From contig NZ_CP109000.1 in NCBI RefSeq assembly GCF_036226605.1, positions 310,001 to 374,000 on the forward strand: DNA of 64,000 bases, read 5' to 3'. Shown piece by piece: positions 24,450 through 32,293 of this stretch. Every line of letters begins with the position of its first letter. Within the stretch, counting starts at the first letter, position 1. The position numbers and the translations under genes are program-made. The stretch is from Streptomyces sp. NBC_00704. GTDB lineage: Bacteria; Actinomycetota; Actinomycetes; Streptomycetales; Streptomycetaceae. The notes beneath the pieces are model-generated. The model was not told the origin of the DNA and made no database searches. It saw only the letters and a program-made list of their open reading frames with translations.

Positions 24450-25522
24450 ACCGCCTCCAGACCGAGGACGGCGACGAACGCGTCCGGCGCGGCAAGGGCG
24501 GTGCGGCCCACTCCGGCCGCGGCCCGGTGCACCGGTGAGAGGTCGGAGCGGAACGCGGCGGCGGCCAAGACGCGGTCGAAGAGGTGCCATCCGGCGAAGG
24601 CGACCGCACGCACGGCGAGCCCCTGGTCGGAGGCGGTGCGCAGGGACCGGTAGCCCTCCGCGAAGGCCGTCAGCGCGGGCCGCGCCGCCTCCAGCCTCCC
24701 GACCCCCCTGCTCATGACCTCCGCGTGGGCCCGCCCCGGAGCCGACAGGTCATCGGCCCCGGCGTCCGCAGGGGGGAATTCGTCGTCGGCGATGCCCACC
24801 ACACTGCGGAAGAGGAACTCGCCGACCACGGCGCCGACGTCGCGCGCCGCGTCGCCACGGCGGAACTCCTCCCAGTCGCAGACCAGCAACCCGCCCCCGT
24901 CGACGAGGACCTGGTCCAGCCTCAGGTCGGCGTGGATCGGCACGGCCGGGGCGGCGTCCTCCGCCTCCCTCAGAAGCCGCACGGACTCCGCGATCGCGGC
25001 GTCGCGCTGAACGATGCGCCACAAGGCGATCAAGCCCGCACTGCTCTCCACATACTGGTTCACGGACAGCGTGATCAGCATCCGGTGATTCGGCAGCGGC
25101 AATGGCTCGCGCGGCAGCAATTCCGGCGGCACGTCCAGCGAATGCAGTTCACCGATCGCACGACCGAGTTCGCGGGCCGACTCGGGCCCGAAAGTTTCCC
25201 GGGCGAGCCCTTCGGCTGCCGTATGACAGTTTTTCAGCCAACGTGTGACATGAATGCCGCGACGCGGGTCGCCGCCGAGCGGAGCCGGCCGGCGCAGATG
25301 CCGCAAGGGCTGCCCCGAGGCCAGCCGCTCGAAGAGTCCGGCTCGTCGCAGACCGCCTCCGAGCTGGTCCGCGAGCCGTATTCGCTTGGCGAACAGGTCC
25401 ACCCCGGCGGTCGTCGTCCCGGCGACGTTCTGGTTGCGTCCGGGGAAGGTGACGACGGTCTCGGGCAGGAACTCGCCGTATCCCGCCCCACGAATGAATT
25501 CTGCTATCTCCGCATCCGGCAT
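24446..25522 (-). CDS. Class V lanthionine synthetase kinase (LxmK/TvaC-like phosphotransferase)
   Basis: 358 residues from the ATG at 25522; a TTG at 25558 would add 12. The protein-kinase-like/APH fold is intact at the active site: catalytic loop IHADLRLDQVLVD (His-x-Asp with Gln in place of the usual Asn) and metal motif CDWEEFRRGDAARDVG. An N-terminal GAGYGEFLPETV and the nucleotide-side lysine in DLFAKRIRL complete the N lobe. It should phosphorylate Ser/Thr of the neighbouring precursor. It is the first gene of the cluster, divergent from a winged-helix regulator. Without the context it might be taken for an antibiotic phosphotransferase. Confidence 0.85.
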   Translation of the reverse strand: MPDAEIAEFIRGAGYGEFLPETVVTFPGRNQNVAGTTTAGVDLFAKRIRLADQLGGGLRRAGLFERLASGQPLRHLRRPAPLGGDPRRGIHVTRWLKNCHTAAEGLARETFGPESARELGRAIGELHSLDVPPELLPREPLPLPNHRMLITLSVNQYVESSAGLIALWRIVQRDAAIAESVRLLREAEDAAPAVPIHADLRLDQVLVDGGGLLVCDWEEFRRGDAARDVGAVVGEFLFRSVVGIADDEFPPADAGADDLSAPGRAHAEVMSRGVGRLEAARPALTAFAEGYRSLRTASDQGLAVRAVAFAGWHLFDRVLAAAAFRSDLSPVHRAAAGVGRTALAAPDAFVAVLGLEAV

Positions 25523-25561
25523 GACTCGACTCTGCGGGCCGGCGAGGTACCGGATCAAGCA

Positions 25562-25579
25562 TTTTGACGATCGTCGAAA
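25562..25579. promoter_or_regulatory. Operator candidate of the RiPP cluster
   Basis: TTTTGACGATCGTCGAAA: a palindrome with a 10-bp perfect core GACGATCGTC and only one mismatched pair in 18 bp, centred in the 144-bp divergent spacer. It contains a TTGACG -35-like hexamer on the plus strand, so a bound regulator would block transcription of its own gene. Confidence 0.55.
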
Positions 25580-25666
25580 AGGGTTTGGCTACATGCCGGA
25601 TGACAAGGCGTAAGCTCGGAACAGCCGCGCTCGACGGGGATGCGCGGCGAGAACCGGGGGACAGAA

Positions 25667-26659
25667 ATGACCACCTATTCGAAGCTTCAGCTGGGAAATC
25701 CTTCCGATCTCCGCGTCCAGGTCGTGCCGCATCCGGGAGCGAGCCTGCTCTCGCTCGTCGCGGACGCGTTCGGGCGGCGACGGCACGCCGTCCCGCACTC
25801 GGCGCGCCGGGCCGTCCTCGCCGACACACCGGCGCATGCCCATGCCACGCTCCGCCCGCTCTTCGCGCCCGAACACCCGGCGATCCCGGACTGCCTGACG
25901 CCGACGGGCACCATGTCCCACGAGGGGGCGGCCCGCCACCTCGAGCAGTTGCACGACGTGTCCAGTGACATGCTGCTGGCGGATCTGGAGGCCGACTTCG
26001 GCGGTGACGTCCCGCCGCAGTGGCGTCATGTGATCGAGCGCCCGAAGCGGTGGCTGGACGCCTACGCCCAGGTGATGCGGTGCGCGTGGAAGACCGTGCG
26101 GCCGGTGTGGACGGCGGCGGGCAGGACGCTGGACCGTGAGGCGGAGCGGGTGGGCGGCTCCCTGGTGTGCGGCCGTCCCGAACTGGCGCTGTCCTCGCTC
26201 AGCCCGCGCTACCGCCTGGACGGCACGGTGCTCCGGCTCCCGGACGAACACCCCGAGGACTTCGACCTCGTCGGACGCCGGCTGCTGCTGGTGCCCGTGG
26301 CCTCCGGCAGCGACGCCTCGCTGTTCGCGTTCGACCGGCCCGACAGCGTCTGGGTGGGCTATCCGCTGCCCGGCCTCGACGCGCTCTGGGCCGGGCGCCG
26401 GCCCGAGCACCGGACGAGCCGTCAGGATCCCGCGCAGCTCGTCCTGGGCGACGCGAGAGCCGCCATCCTCCGGGCGACCGGCGCGAGCACGCACATGGGA
26501 AGCCTCTCGTCCGCCCTCGGCTACGCGCCCGCGACGCTGTCCCACCACTGCTCCCGGCTCGAGGACGCGGGTCTCATCCACCGCCGCCGACAGGGCCAGC
26601 ACGTCATGGTCCGCCGCACGCAGCGCGGCAGCGACCTTCTCGACGTGCTCACCCACTGA
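25667..26659 (+). CDS. ArsR-like winged-helix regulator with DUF5937-type N-terminal domain
   Basis: 330 residues from the ATG at 25667 behind GGGGGA. The N-terminal 240 residues form a long sensor-like domain (RVQVVPHPGASLLSLVADAF and later LSSLSPRYRLDGTVLRLPDEH) found on a group of actinobacterial regulators. The last 80 residues are a winged helix: GDARAAILRATG, MGSLSSALGYAPATLSHHCSRLEDAGLIHRRRQGQHVMVRRT. It is divergent from the RiPP kinase and is probably the cluster-specific regulator. What it senses is unknown. Confidence 0.85.
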   Translation: MTTYSKLQLGNPSDLRVQVVPHPGASLLSLVADAFGRRRHAVPHSARRAVLADTPAHAHATLRPLFAPEHPAIPDCLTPTGTMSHEGAARHLEQLHDVSSDMLLADLEADFGGDVPPQWRHVIERPKRWLDAYAQVMRCAWKTVRPVWTAAGRTLDREAERVGGSLVCGRPELALSSLSPRYRLDGTVLRLPDEHPEDFDLVGRRLLLVPVASGSDASLFAFDRPDSVWVGYPLPGLDALWAGRRPEHRTSRQDPAQLVLGDARAAILRATGASTHMGSLSSALGYAPATLSHHCSRLEDAGLIHRRRQGQHVMVRRTQRGSDLLDVLTH

Positions 26660-26886
26660 CGTCCGGGGGCGAACGCCGAGGACGAACGCCGAGGGGGGAA
26701 CGTCGGGGGGCGGGGCCTGCCGGACCTCCCGGCGGGCGGGTCCGGCCCGGCCCCTGCCGAGCCGGGCCCGCCCTCGCCCCCACCCCTGGTCCTCTCCCCG
26801 CCCCCGTTCGCCCGGCCGGTAGCGCCTTCGGGGGAACTCCGGGCCGGGGCCGCGATCGGCGGGCCGGCGGGTGGTACGGGCATGGG

Positions 26887-27987
26887 GTGTCCACACCCCC
26901 GGATCAGCCCGCCTCGCCGCCCGGACGCCGAAGCGGCCGGGATCCGCGTGTGCCGGGGCTGCTGCGGACGGCGGCCGCGTACGCCTGGCGGCTCATCGCC
27001 GTCGGCGTCGTCGCCCGCGCCGTGTTCTCCGTGCTCGGGGAGTTCCACCAGATCGCCGTCGCCGTGTTCCTCGGTCTGGTCATCACCGCGGTGCTGCGCC
27101 CCGTGGCCGACCTGCTGGCCCGGTTCGTGCCCCGCCCGCTCGCGGTGGCCGCGGCGCTCGTCGGGTGCGTCGTCCTGATCCTCGGCGTGCTGACCCTGGT
27201 GGGCGAGTCCGCGGCGGGCCAGCGCAGCGGACTGCAAAAGGAGTTCGTGACGGGCGTCGACCGGATCGAGCGTCAGCTCGAAGCGCCCCCCTTCCGGCTC
27301 CCCTCGCACGCCTTCGACGACCTGCGGTCCCGCATCGGCGACCTCCTGTCCAGCCACCGGTCCGCCCTCTTCAGCACGGCGCTCAGCGGTGCGAGCCGGC
27401 TGGTGGAGGTGCTGACCGTGCTCGCCCTGGCCGTGTTCTGCTCGGTGTTCTTCACGCACTCCGGGGACCGGCAGTGGCGGTGGCTGTGCGACCAGCTCCC
27501 GGCCGGCGGCCGGCGGCACTTCATGGTGGCCGGACAGGCCGCCTGGCGGACCTTCACCGGGTACACGCGCGGCATCCTGCTCGTCGCGGCGACCAACGCC
27601 GTCCTCGTGGGCATCGCGCTGTTCGCCCTCGGGGTGCCGCTCGCCGTGCCGTTGGCGCTGCTGGAGTTCCTCGCCGCGTTCGTCCCCCTGATCGGCTCGC
27701 CGATCGCCCTGGCCGTCGCGACCGTGGTCGCCCTCGCGTCGAAGGGGCTCTTCATCGCCCTGCTGGTCGTGCTCCTGATCGTGGTCATCGGCCAGATCGA
27801 GGGCCATCTGCTGCACCCCCTCGTGATGAGCTGGGCGGTACGGCTGCACCCGGTGGTGGTCGCGCTGGCCGTCGTCGGCGGAGCGGTCGCGGCCGGGGTC
27901 ATCGGCGCCGTCGTCGCCGTGCCGCTGGTGGCCGTGACCTGGTCCGTCCACCAGGCGTTGCGCGCTCTCACCGACGCCCCCCGGTGA
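26887..27987 (+). CDS. AI-2E family transporter (PerM-like membrane protein)
   Basis: 366 residues from a GTG; the start is chosen by frame and position since the ribosome site is weak. Eight hydrophobic segments are seen, with the family arrangement of paired N-terminal helices (AVAVFLGLVITAVLRPVADLL), a periplasmic-like helical stretch, and the C-terminal group LLVAATNAVLVGIALFALGVPLAV, PLIGSPIALAVA and IGQIEGHLLHPLVM. The GQxExxxLxPLVM motif is diagnostic. Substrates of this family include Na+/H+ and signal molecules, and a quorum role is not implied. The spacer upstream (26660-26886) has GAACGCCGAGG repeats and no gene. Confidence 0.85.
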   Translation: MSTPPDQPASPPGRRSGRDPRVPGLLRTAAAYAWRLIAVGVVARAVFSVLGEFHQIAVAVFLGLVITAVLRPVADLLARFVPRPLAVAAALVGCVVLILGVLTLVGESAAGQRSGLQKEFVTGVDRIERQLEAPPFRLPSHAFDDLRSRIGDLLSSHRSALFSTALSGASRLVEVLTVLALAVFCSVFFTHSGDRQWRWLCDQLPAGGRRHFMVAGQAAWRTFTGYTRGILLVAATNAVLVGIALFALGVPLAVPLALLEFLAAFVPLIGSPIALAVATVVALASKGLFIALLVVLLIVVIGQIEGHLLHPLVMSWAVRLHPVVVALAVVGGAVAAGVIGAVVAVPLVAVTWSVHQALRALTDAPR

Positions 27988-28123
27988 CCGCCGTCCACCG
28001 CGCGCCGTCCCGAAGAAATTCCGCCCTCCGGTCAAGGACTCAACAAAAGAGACGTTTGTACGGGCGCGGACGGTGCACACGAGAGCTAACACCGTTCTTA
28101 CAAGACGAAGCGGAGACGCAATC

Positions 28124-28402
28124 ATGGGCATCATCGCGTGGATCCTCATCGGCCTGCTCGCCGGCGCCATCGCCAAGGCCTTGATGCCGGGCAAGGACCC
28201 CGGCGGCATCATCGTCACCATGCTCATCGGCATCGCGGGCGGTCTCCTCGGCGGCTGGCTCGGCAAGGTGATCTTCGGCGTCGACTCCATCGACGGCTTC
28301 TTCGACATCTCGACCTGGATCGCCGCGATCGTCGGATCGTTCATCCTGCTCGCCATCTACCGCCTCGTCACGGGCAACCGGCACTCGCACCGCCACGCGT
28401 GA
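28124..28402 (+). CDS. GlsB/YeaQ/YmgE-family stress-response membrane protein
   Basis: 92 residues from the ATG at 28124 with GGAG upstream. Three Gly-rich transmembrane helices (IIAWILIGLLAGAIAKALMPG; GIIVTMLIGIAGGLLGGWLG; TWIAAIVGSFILLAIYRLV) match the family throughout, and PGKDPGG is the usual loop. Members are induced by general stress and are often SigB-dependent; no clear SigB promoter was found here. It has a short His-rich tail (RHSHRHA). Confidence 0.92.
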   Translation: MGIIAWILIGLLAGAIAKALMPGKDPGGIIVTMLIGIAGGLLGGWLGKVIFGVDSIDGFFDISTWIAAIVGSFILLAIYRLVTGNRHSHRHA

Positions 28403-28549
28403 CGCACTGACGTCGCACGCAGTCGGTCATCCGGACGGCTCCCCCCTGCTCGCAGGGCGGGAGCCGCCGCCATGAACGGCCCTGCGCGCCCGGCGGCCGG
28501 CGGGCGAAGCGGAGGGCCGGATTCACCTGTCTGTGCGATCATTCGCCCC

Positions 28550-29656
28550 GTGAACGCACCCTCCAGCCCGTCTCCGGGCGTGTCTTCAGTCGAGAGCAGC
28601 GCCAAGTCGCCCGGTTTCGCGGCCGAGTTCAAGGACGCGGTCACGCTGCGGGCCTTCGGGCTCGTGCTAGGGGGCCTGCTCGTGCAGCTCGCCTTCGTCG
28701 TGTCCTACGTCGGCGCCTTCCACTCCCCCACACCCCACCGGATACCCGTCGCGGTCGTCGCTCCCCAGCAGGCGTCCGCGAAGATCGTCGCCCAGCTCGA
28801 CGGCCTCGCCGCCGACCCGGTCGACGCGACGGCGGCGCCGGACGCGGCGACCGCCCGGCAGTGGGTCCTCACGAGGAAGGCGGACGCCGCGTTCCTCTTC
28901 GACGCGAGCGGCGCCGAGGACACCCTCCTGGTCGCCTCGGCGGGCGGGCCGTCGGTGTCGCAGACCGCCACCCAGATCGCGCAGAACATCGAAACCGCTC
29001 AGAAGCGGCAGATCCACGTCACCGACATCCGGCCCCCGAACCCGGGCGACGGACGCGGCATGACCTCCTTCTACCTCGTGCTGGGCTGGGTGATCGGCGG
29101 CTATCTGACCGCGACGATCATGGGCATGGCGGCCGGTTCCCGTCCCGCCAACCGTCAGCGCACCCTGATCCGCCTGGCTGTCCTCGCGCTGTACGCGCTC
29201 GTCTCGGGACTCGCCGGAGCGGCCGTCGTGGGACCGGTCTTCGACGCGCTCGACGGCCACTTCTGGGCCCTGAGCGGCATCGGCGCCCTGGTCGTCCTCG
29301 CCTCGGCGGCGACCGCGCTCGCCCTCCAGACCCTGCTGGGCCTGCTGGGCACCGGCCTGGTCATCCTGCTGTTCGTGGTGCTCGGCAACCCGAGTTCGGG
29401 CGGCGTCTATCCGGCCCCGCTGCTCCCGTCGTTCTGGAGCGCCGTCGGGCAGCTCCTCCCGCCGGGGGCCGGGACGACCCTGGTCCGCAACACGGTCTAC
29501 TTCTCCGCTCACGCCGTCACGCCCGCGCTCTGGGTGCTCGGCGCCTACGCCGTGGGCGGTGCGCTGCTCGCCTGGGCGGCGTCCTGGCGCAACGAACGCC
29601 GTGGCGGGCCCGCCACCCCGACCGGCACCCCGCCGGAGGCCCGGCCGACGGGCTGA
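28550..29656 (+). CDS. DUF3533/ABC-2-like membrane protein
   Basis: 368 residues from a GTG at 28550; an upstream ATG at 28472 is in frame but less likely. The topology is one N-terminal helix (FGLVLGGLLVQLAFVVSYVG), an extracytoplasmic domain of about 130 residues, then five helices. The motif TSFYLVLGWVIGGYL and the PLLPSFWSAVGQLLPPGAGTTLVRNTVYF stretch recur in YhgE/Pip-like and DUF3533 proteins. It may be part of an export or envelope system. No ATPase gene is adjacent. Confidence 0.8.
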   Translation: MNAPSSPSPGVSSVESSAKSPGFAAEFKDAVTLRAFGLVLGGLLVQLAFVVSYVGAFHSPTPHRIPVAVVAPQQASAKIVAQLDGLAADPVDATAAPDAATARQWVLTRKADAAFLFDASGAEDTLLVASAGGPSVSQTATQIAQNIETAQKRQIHVTDIRPPNPGDGRGMTSFYLVLGWVIGGYLTATIMGMAAGSRPANRQRTLIRLAVLALYALVSGLAGAAVVGPVFDALDGHFWALSGIGALVVLASAATALALQTLLGLLGTGLVILLFVVLGNPSSGGVYPAPLLPSFWSAVGQLLPPGAGTTLVRNTVYFSAHAVTPALWVLGAYAVGGALLAWAASWRNERRGGPATPTGTPPEARPTG

Positions 29657-30009
29657 CGGCGACAAATCCTCCCGGCGCGGCACACCGGTCACGAAGCCGC
29701 CGCCCGCCGCATGTGCGGGCGGTGGGCGGCTGCGCTTCCCCGGCGGGGCGCGACGGCTCTCAGCGCGGTACGGCCGACGTAGGGACCGCCCCGTCCGGGC
29801 CCGGGCGTCAGCAGCTCGGCGCGCCGGCTGCCGTGCGCCGCCGCCCGCTGAATCCGTCCCGCCCGCCGTGGAGTTGGGCCGGGACGGCGGTGCCGAGGTG
29901 TAGGAGCACCGCCGTGACCTGCGCCTCTCTCCCGGCGCCGCACGGTAATTCATTGTCCTCGCCATGTCCTGGCAGGTGAGAATCAGGGACCGGCAAGGGG
30001 AGGAACACC
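29657..30009. other. Intergenic spacer with a hairpin
   Basis: 353 bp without a credible gene. An imperfect GC-rich stem-loop at about 29695-29731 (AGCCGCCGCCCGC against GCGGGCGG...GCGGCT) is the probable terminator of the DUF3533 gene. The end holds the promoter of the RNA-repair operon; no clear hexamers were seen. Confidence 0.55.
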
Positions 30010-31218
30010 ATGAGCCAGGACCACCTGACTCTTCACGAGCTGCTGCCGCGGCAGGAGTTGGCGGCGGCGCTCGACGCGGGGCACGTCACGCGCAAGGCGC
30101 ACCCGGAACTGCCGCTGTCCATCTACACGTACACGCGGACGTGCCAGTACGAGCAGGTGTGGAACCGGGTGACCACCCGTTGCCGCGGTCTGGTGGCCGA
30201 CGACGCCACGGGGGAGATCGTCGCGCTGCCGCTGCCGAAGTTCTTCAACGTCGGTGAGCACGAGGCCGGCCGGCCCTACGCGCCCGGCCTGCCCGACGAG
30301 CCGTTCGAGGTGTACGACAAGGTCGACGGCAGCCTGGCCGTGGTCTTCCACTACGCCGGCCGGTGGCGCGTCGCGTCCAAGGGATCGTTCGTCAGCGCCC
30401 AGGCCGCCTGGGCGCAGCGGCTGCTCGACGGCAAGGACACCTCCGCCCTCGTGCCCGGCGTCACCTACCTGGCCGAGATCGTGTACCCGCAGAACCGGAT
30501 CGTCGTCGACTACGGCGAGCGTCGTGATCTGGTGCTGCTGGCGGCGTTCGCCGCGGACGGCGCGGAAGTCGCCCTGGCCGACGCCGTGCCGCACTGGCGG
30601 GGCATCGGGTCGGTCGTCACGGTGTGGCCCGCCATGCCGCTGGCGGAACTGCTGGCGCTGGCCGAGGCCAACCGGCTGCCCGGTGGCCGGGCGGCCACCG
30701 GCACCGAGGCCGAGGGCTTCGTGCTGCGGTTCGCCTCGGGGGTGCGCGCCAAGGCGAAGCTGGCGGAGTACGTCCGGCTGCACAAGGTCCTCACCGGTGT
30801 GAGCGAGCGGGACGTCTGGCGCGGTCACGGCGTGCAGCGGTTCTCTGAGCTGCCCGCCAAGCAGGTGGCCCAGGCGCTCGGCTGCTCGGCCGACGACATC
30901 GAGGCGTCCGGGGGGCGGCCCCTGGACGCGCTGCTGGAGCAGGTGCCCGACGAGTTCGACGCGTGGGTGCGCGCCGTCGTCGCGGGCATCGAGAAGCAGG
31001 TGGCGGACCGGGAGCGGGCGATCGACGACGCGTTCCGGTCCCTGGCGCCGTTCGCCGGCGACCGGGGGGCGTTCGCGCGCGCCGTGCGGGCGCTGCCCGA
31101 TCCGGCGCTGCGCCCCGCCATGTTCCTGCGCCTGGACGGACGCCCGACCGAACTGGTGACCTACCGTTCGGTGCGGCCGGAGGCGTCCGACCCGTTCCAG
31201 ACCGACGAGGAGAACTGA
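30010..31218 (+). CDS. T4 Rnl1-type RNA ligase
   Basis: 402 residues from the ATG at 30010, with GGGGAGG upstream. Nucleotidyltransferase motif I is YDKVDGSLAVVF with the adenylated lysine at Lys104 (T4 Rnl1 uses Lys99). Upstream CRGLVADD and LPKFFNVGE match the Rnl1 pattern CRG and EKFFN. Motif IV is EGFVLRF and motif V AKAKLAEYVRLHK. It should join 3'-OH and 5'-phosphate RNA ends with ATP. A kinase/phosphatase gene begins 2 bp after its stop codon, so both act as an RNA repair pair, as in phage T4, where they fix tRNA cut by anticodon nucleases. Confidence 0.9.
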   Translation: MSQDHLTLHELLPRQELAAALDAGHVTRKAHPELPLSIYTYTRTCQYEQVWNRVTTRCRGLVADDATGEIVALPLPKFFNVGEHEAGRPYAPGLPDEPFEVYDKVDGSLAVVFHYAGRWRVASKGSFVSAQAAWAQRLLDGKDTSALVPGVTYLAEIVYPQNRIVVDYGERRDLVLLAAFAADGAEVALADAVPHWRGIGSVVTVWPAMPLAELLALAEANRLPGGRAATGTEAEGFVLRFASGVRAKAKLAEYVRLHKVLTGVSERDVWRGHGVQRFSELPAKQVAQALGCSADDIEASGGRPLDALLEQVPDEFDAWVRAVVAGIEKQVADRERAIDDAFRSLAPFAGDRGAFARAVRALPDPALRPAMFLRLDGRPTELVTYRSVRPEASDPFQTDEEN

Positions 31219-31220
31219 AA

Positions 31221-32135
31221 GTGCCCGTAGTACACGTCATGACCGGCCTGCCGGCCTCGGGGAAGACGACCGAGGCGCGCAGGATGCAGGCCGAGGCCGG
31301 GGGGCGGATGCGCCGCGTCAACCTCGACGACCTGCGGGCGATGCTGGACGTCCCCACCGCCGAGGGAGGGCGCTCGTACGCGCACGAGCAGACCGTGCTG
31401 GCGATCCAGGACGCGGCGGTGCGGGCGGCCGTCGACGGCGGGTTCGACGTCGTGGTCGACAACACGCACATGACGCCGCACATCCCGAAGCGGCTGAAGG
31501 CGGCGGTGGCGGGACACGCCGTCTTCGTCGTGCACGACTTCACCGACGTACCCGTGGAGGAGTGCGTCCGGCGGGACGCCGAGCGGGAGCGCCCGGTCGG
31601 CGAGGAGATCATCCGCATCCTCGCCGACAAGCACGCCGCGTCCCGGCGGGGCGGCTGGCGGCTCACCGCGGAGTGGTTCAACGACGAGCCCGCCGTCGAG
31701 CCGTACACGCCCGACCCGGCGCTCCCGTCGGCCGTCATGTGCGACATCGACGGCACGCTCGCCCTGCGGGGCGCCCGCGGCCCGTTCGACTTCACCCGTT
31801 GCGAGGAGGACCTGCTCAACGAGTCCGTGCGCGGGGCGCTGCGCTCCTTCCGCAACGCGGACGGCGACGTCGTCGTGCTGCTCTCCGGTCGCGGTGAGGA
31901 GCACCGGGGCCGCACGGAGGCGTGGCTGGCGGCGCACGACGTCCCCTACGACGAGCTGTGGATGCGTGCCGCCGGCGACGGCCGCCGCGACGACGTGGTG
32001 AAGGCCGAGCTGTTCGACCGCCATGTGCGCCACCGCTTCGCCGTGCGGGTCTCCCTCGACGACCGCGACCGCGTCGTCGCCGTGTGGCGCCGGATGGGCC
32101 TGCCGACCTGGCAGGTCAACTACGGCAACTTCTGA
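31221..32135 (+). CDS. T4 Pnkp-type polynucleotide 5'-kinase/3'-phosphatase
   Basis: 304 residues from the GTG at 31221. The N-terminal kinase has a P-loop GLPASGKTT (9-17), the base RVNLDDLR, and DVVVDNTHM. The C-terminal HAD phosphatase has CDIDGTLAL with Asp175 and Asp177, matching T4 Pnkp Asp165/Asp167, plus LLSGRGEE. Domain order and size (T4 Pnkp has 301 residues) are the same. It heals cleaved RNA ends by removing 2',3'-cyclic or 3'-phosphate and phosphorylating 5'-OH, making substrate for the ligase encoded just upstream. No nuclease toxin gene is recognised beside the pair. Confidence 0.92.
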   Translation: MPVVHVMTGLPASGKTTEARRMQAEAGGRMRRVNLDDLRAMLDVPTAEGGRSYAHEQTVLAIQDAAVRAAVDGGFDVVVDNTHMTPHIPKRLKAAVAGHAVFVVHDFTDVPVEECVRRDAERERPVGEEIIRILADKHAASRRGGWRLTAEWFNDEPAVEPYTPDPALPSAVMCDIDGTLALRGARGPFDFTRCEEDLLNESVRGALRSFRNADGDVVVLLSGRGEEHRGRTEAWLAAHDVPYDELWMRAAGDGRRDDVVKAELFDRHVRHRFAVRVSLDDRDRVVAVWRRMGLPTWQVNYGNF

Positions 32136-32202
32136 CGGGACCGTGCCGGCGCGGCGGGCGCAGGGGCCGCGGCTCGTCGGCCGGCCGCGCGCAGGCCGCT
32201 GG

Positions 32203-32262
32203 TAAACTGGGGGCACGCTTCGACACCGCCGGGGCCCGTACCGAGGGGTACGGGCCCCGGCG
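32203..32262 (+). promoter_or_regulatory. Promoter -10 and strong leader hairpin of the DEAD-box helicase gene
   Basis: A TAAACT -10 box (32203-32208) would start transcription near 32215. The RNA would then begin with a perfect 16-bp stem, CGCCGGGGCCCGTACC, loop GAGG, and its complement (32227-32262), ending 31 nt before the ATG. The stem could act as terminator of the RNA-repair operon or as a 5'-leader element of the helicase mRNA. Confidence 0.55.
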
Positions 32263-32293
32263 TGTTCCGGGCGTCAGACCAGGAAGGCTCCCC

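Noticed and set aside
24446..25522. Aminoglycoside resistance phosphotransferase
   Set aside because: The kinase is translationally coupled to a HopA1-type gene and a precursor peptide, which indicates RiPP biosynthesis.
26887..27987. Quorum-sensing AI-2 exporter or RiPP transporter
   Set aside because: The family name is historical and the gene is separated from the RiPP cluster by the regulator and a 227-bp spacer; no link is shown.
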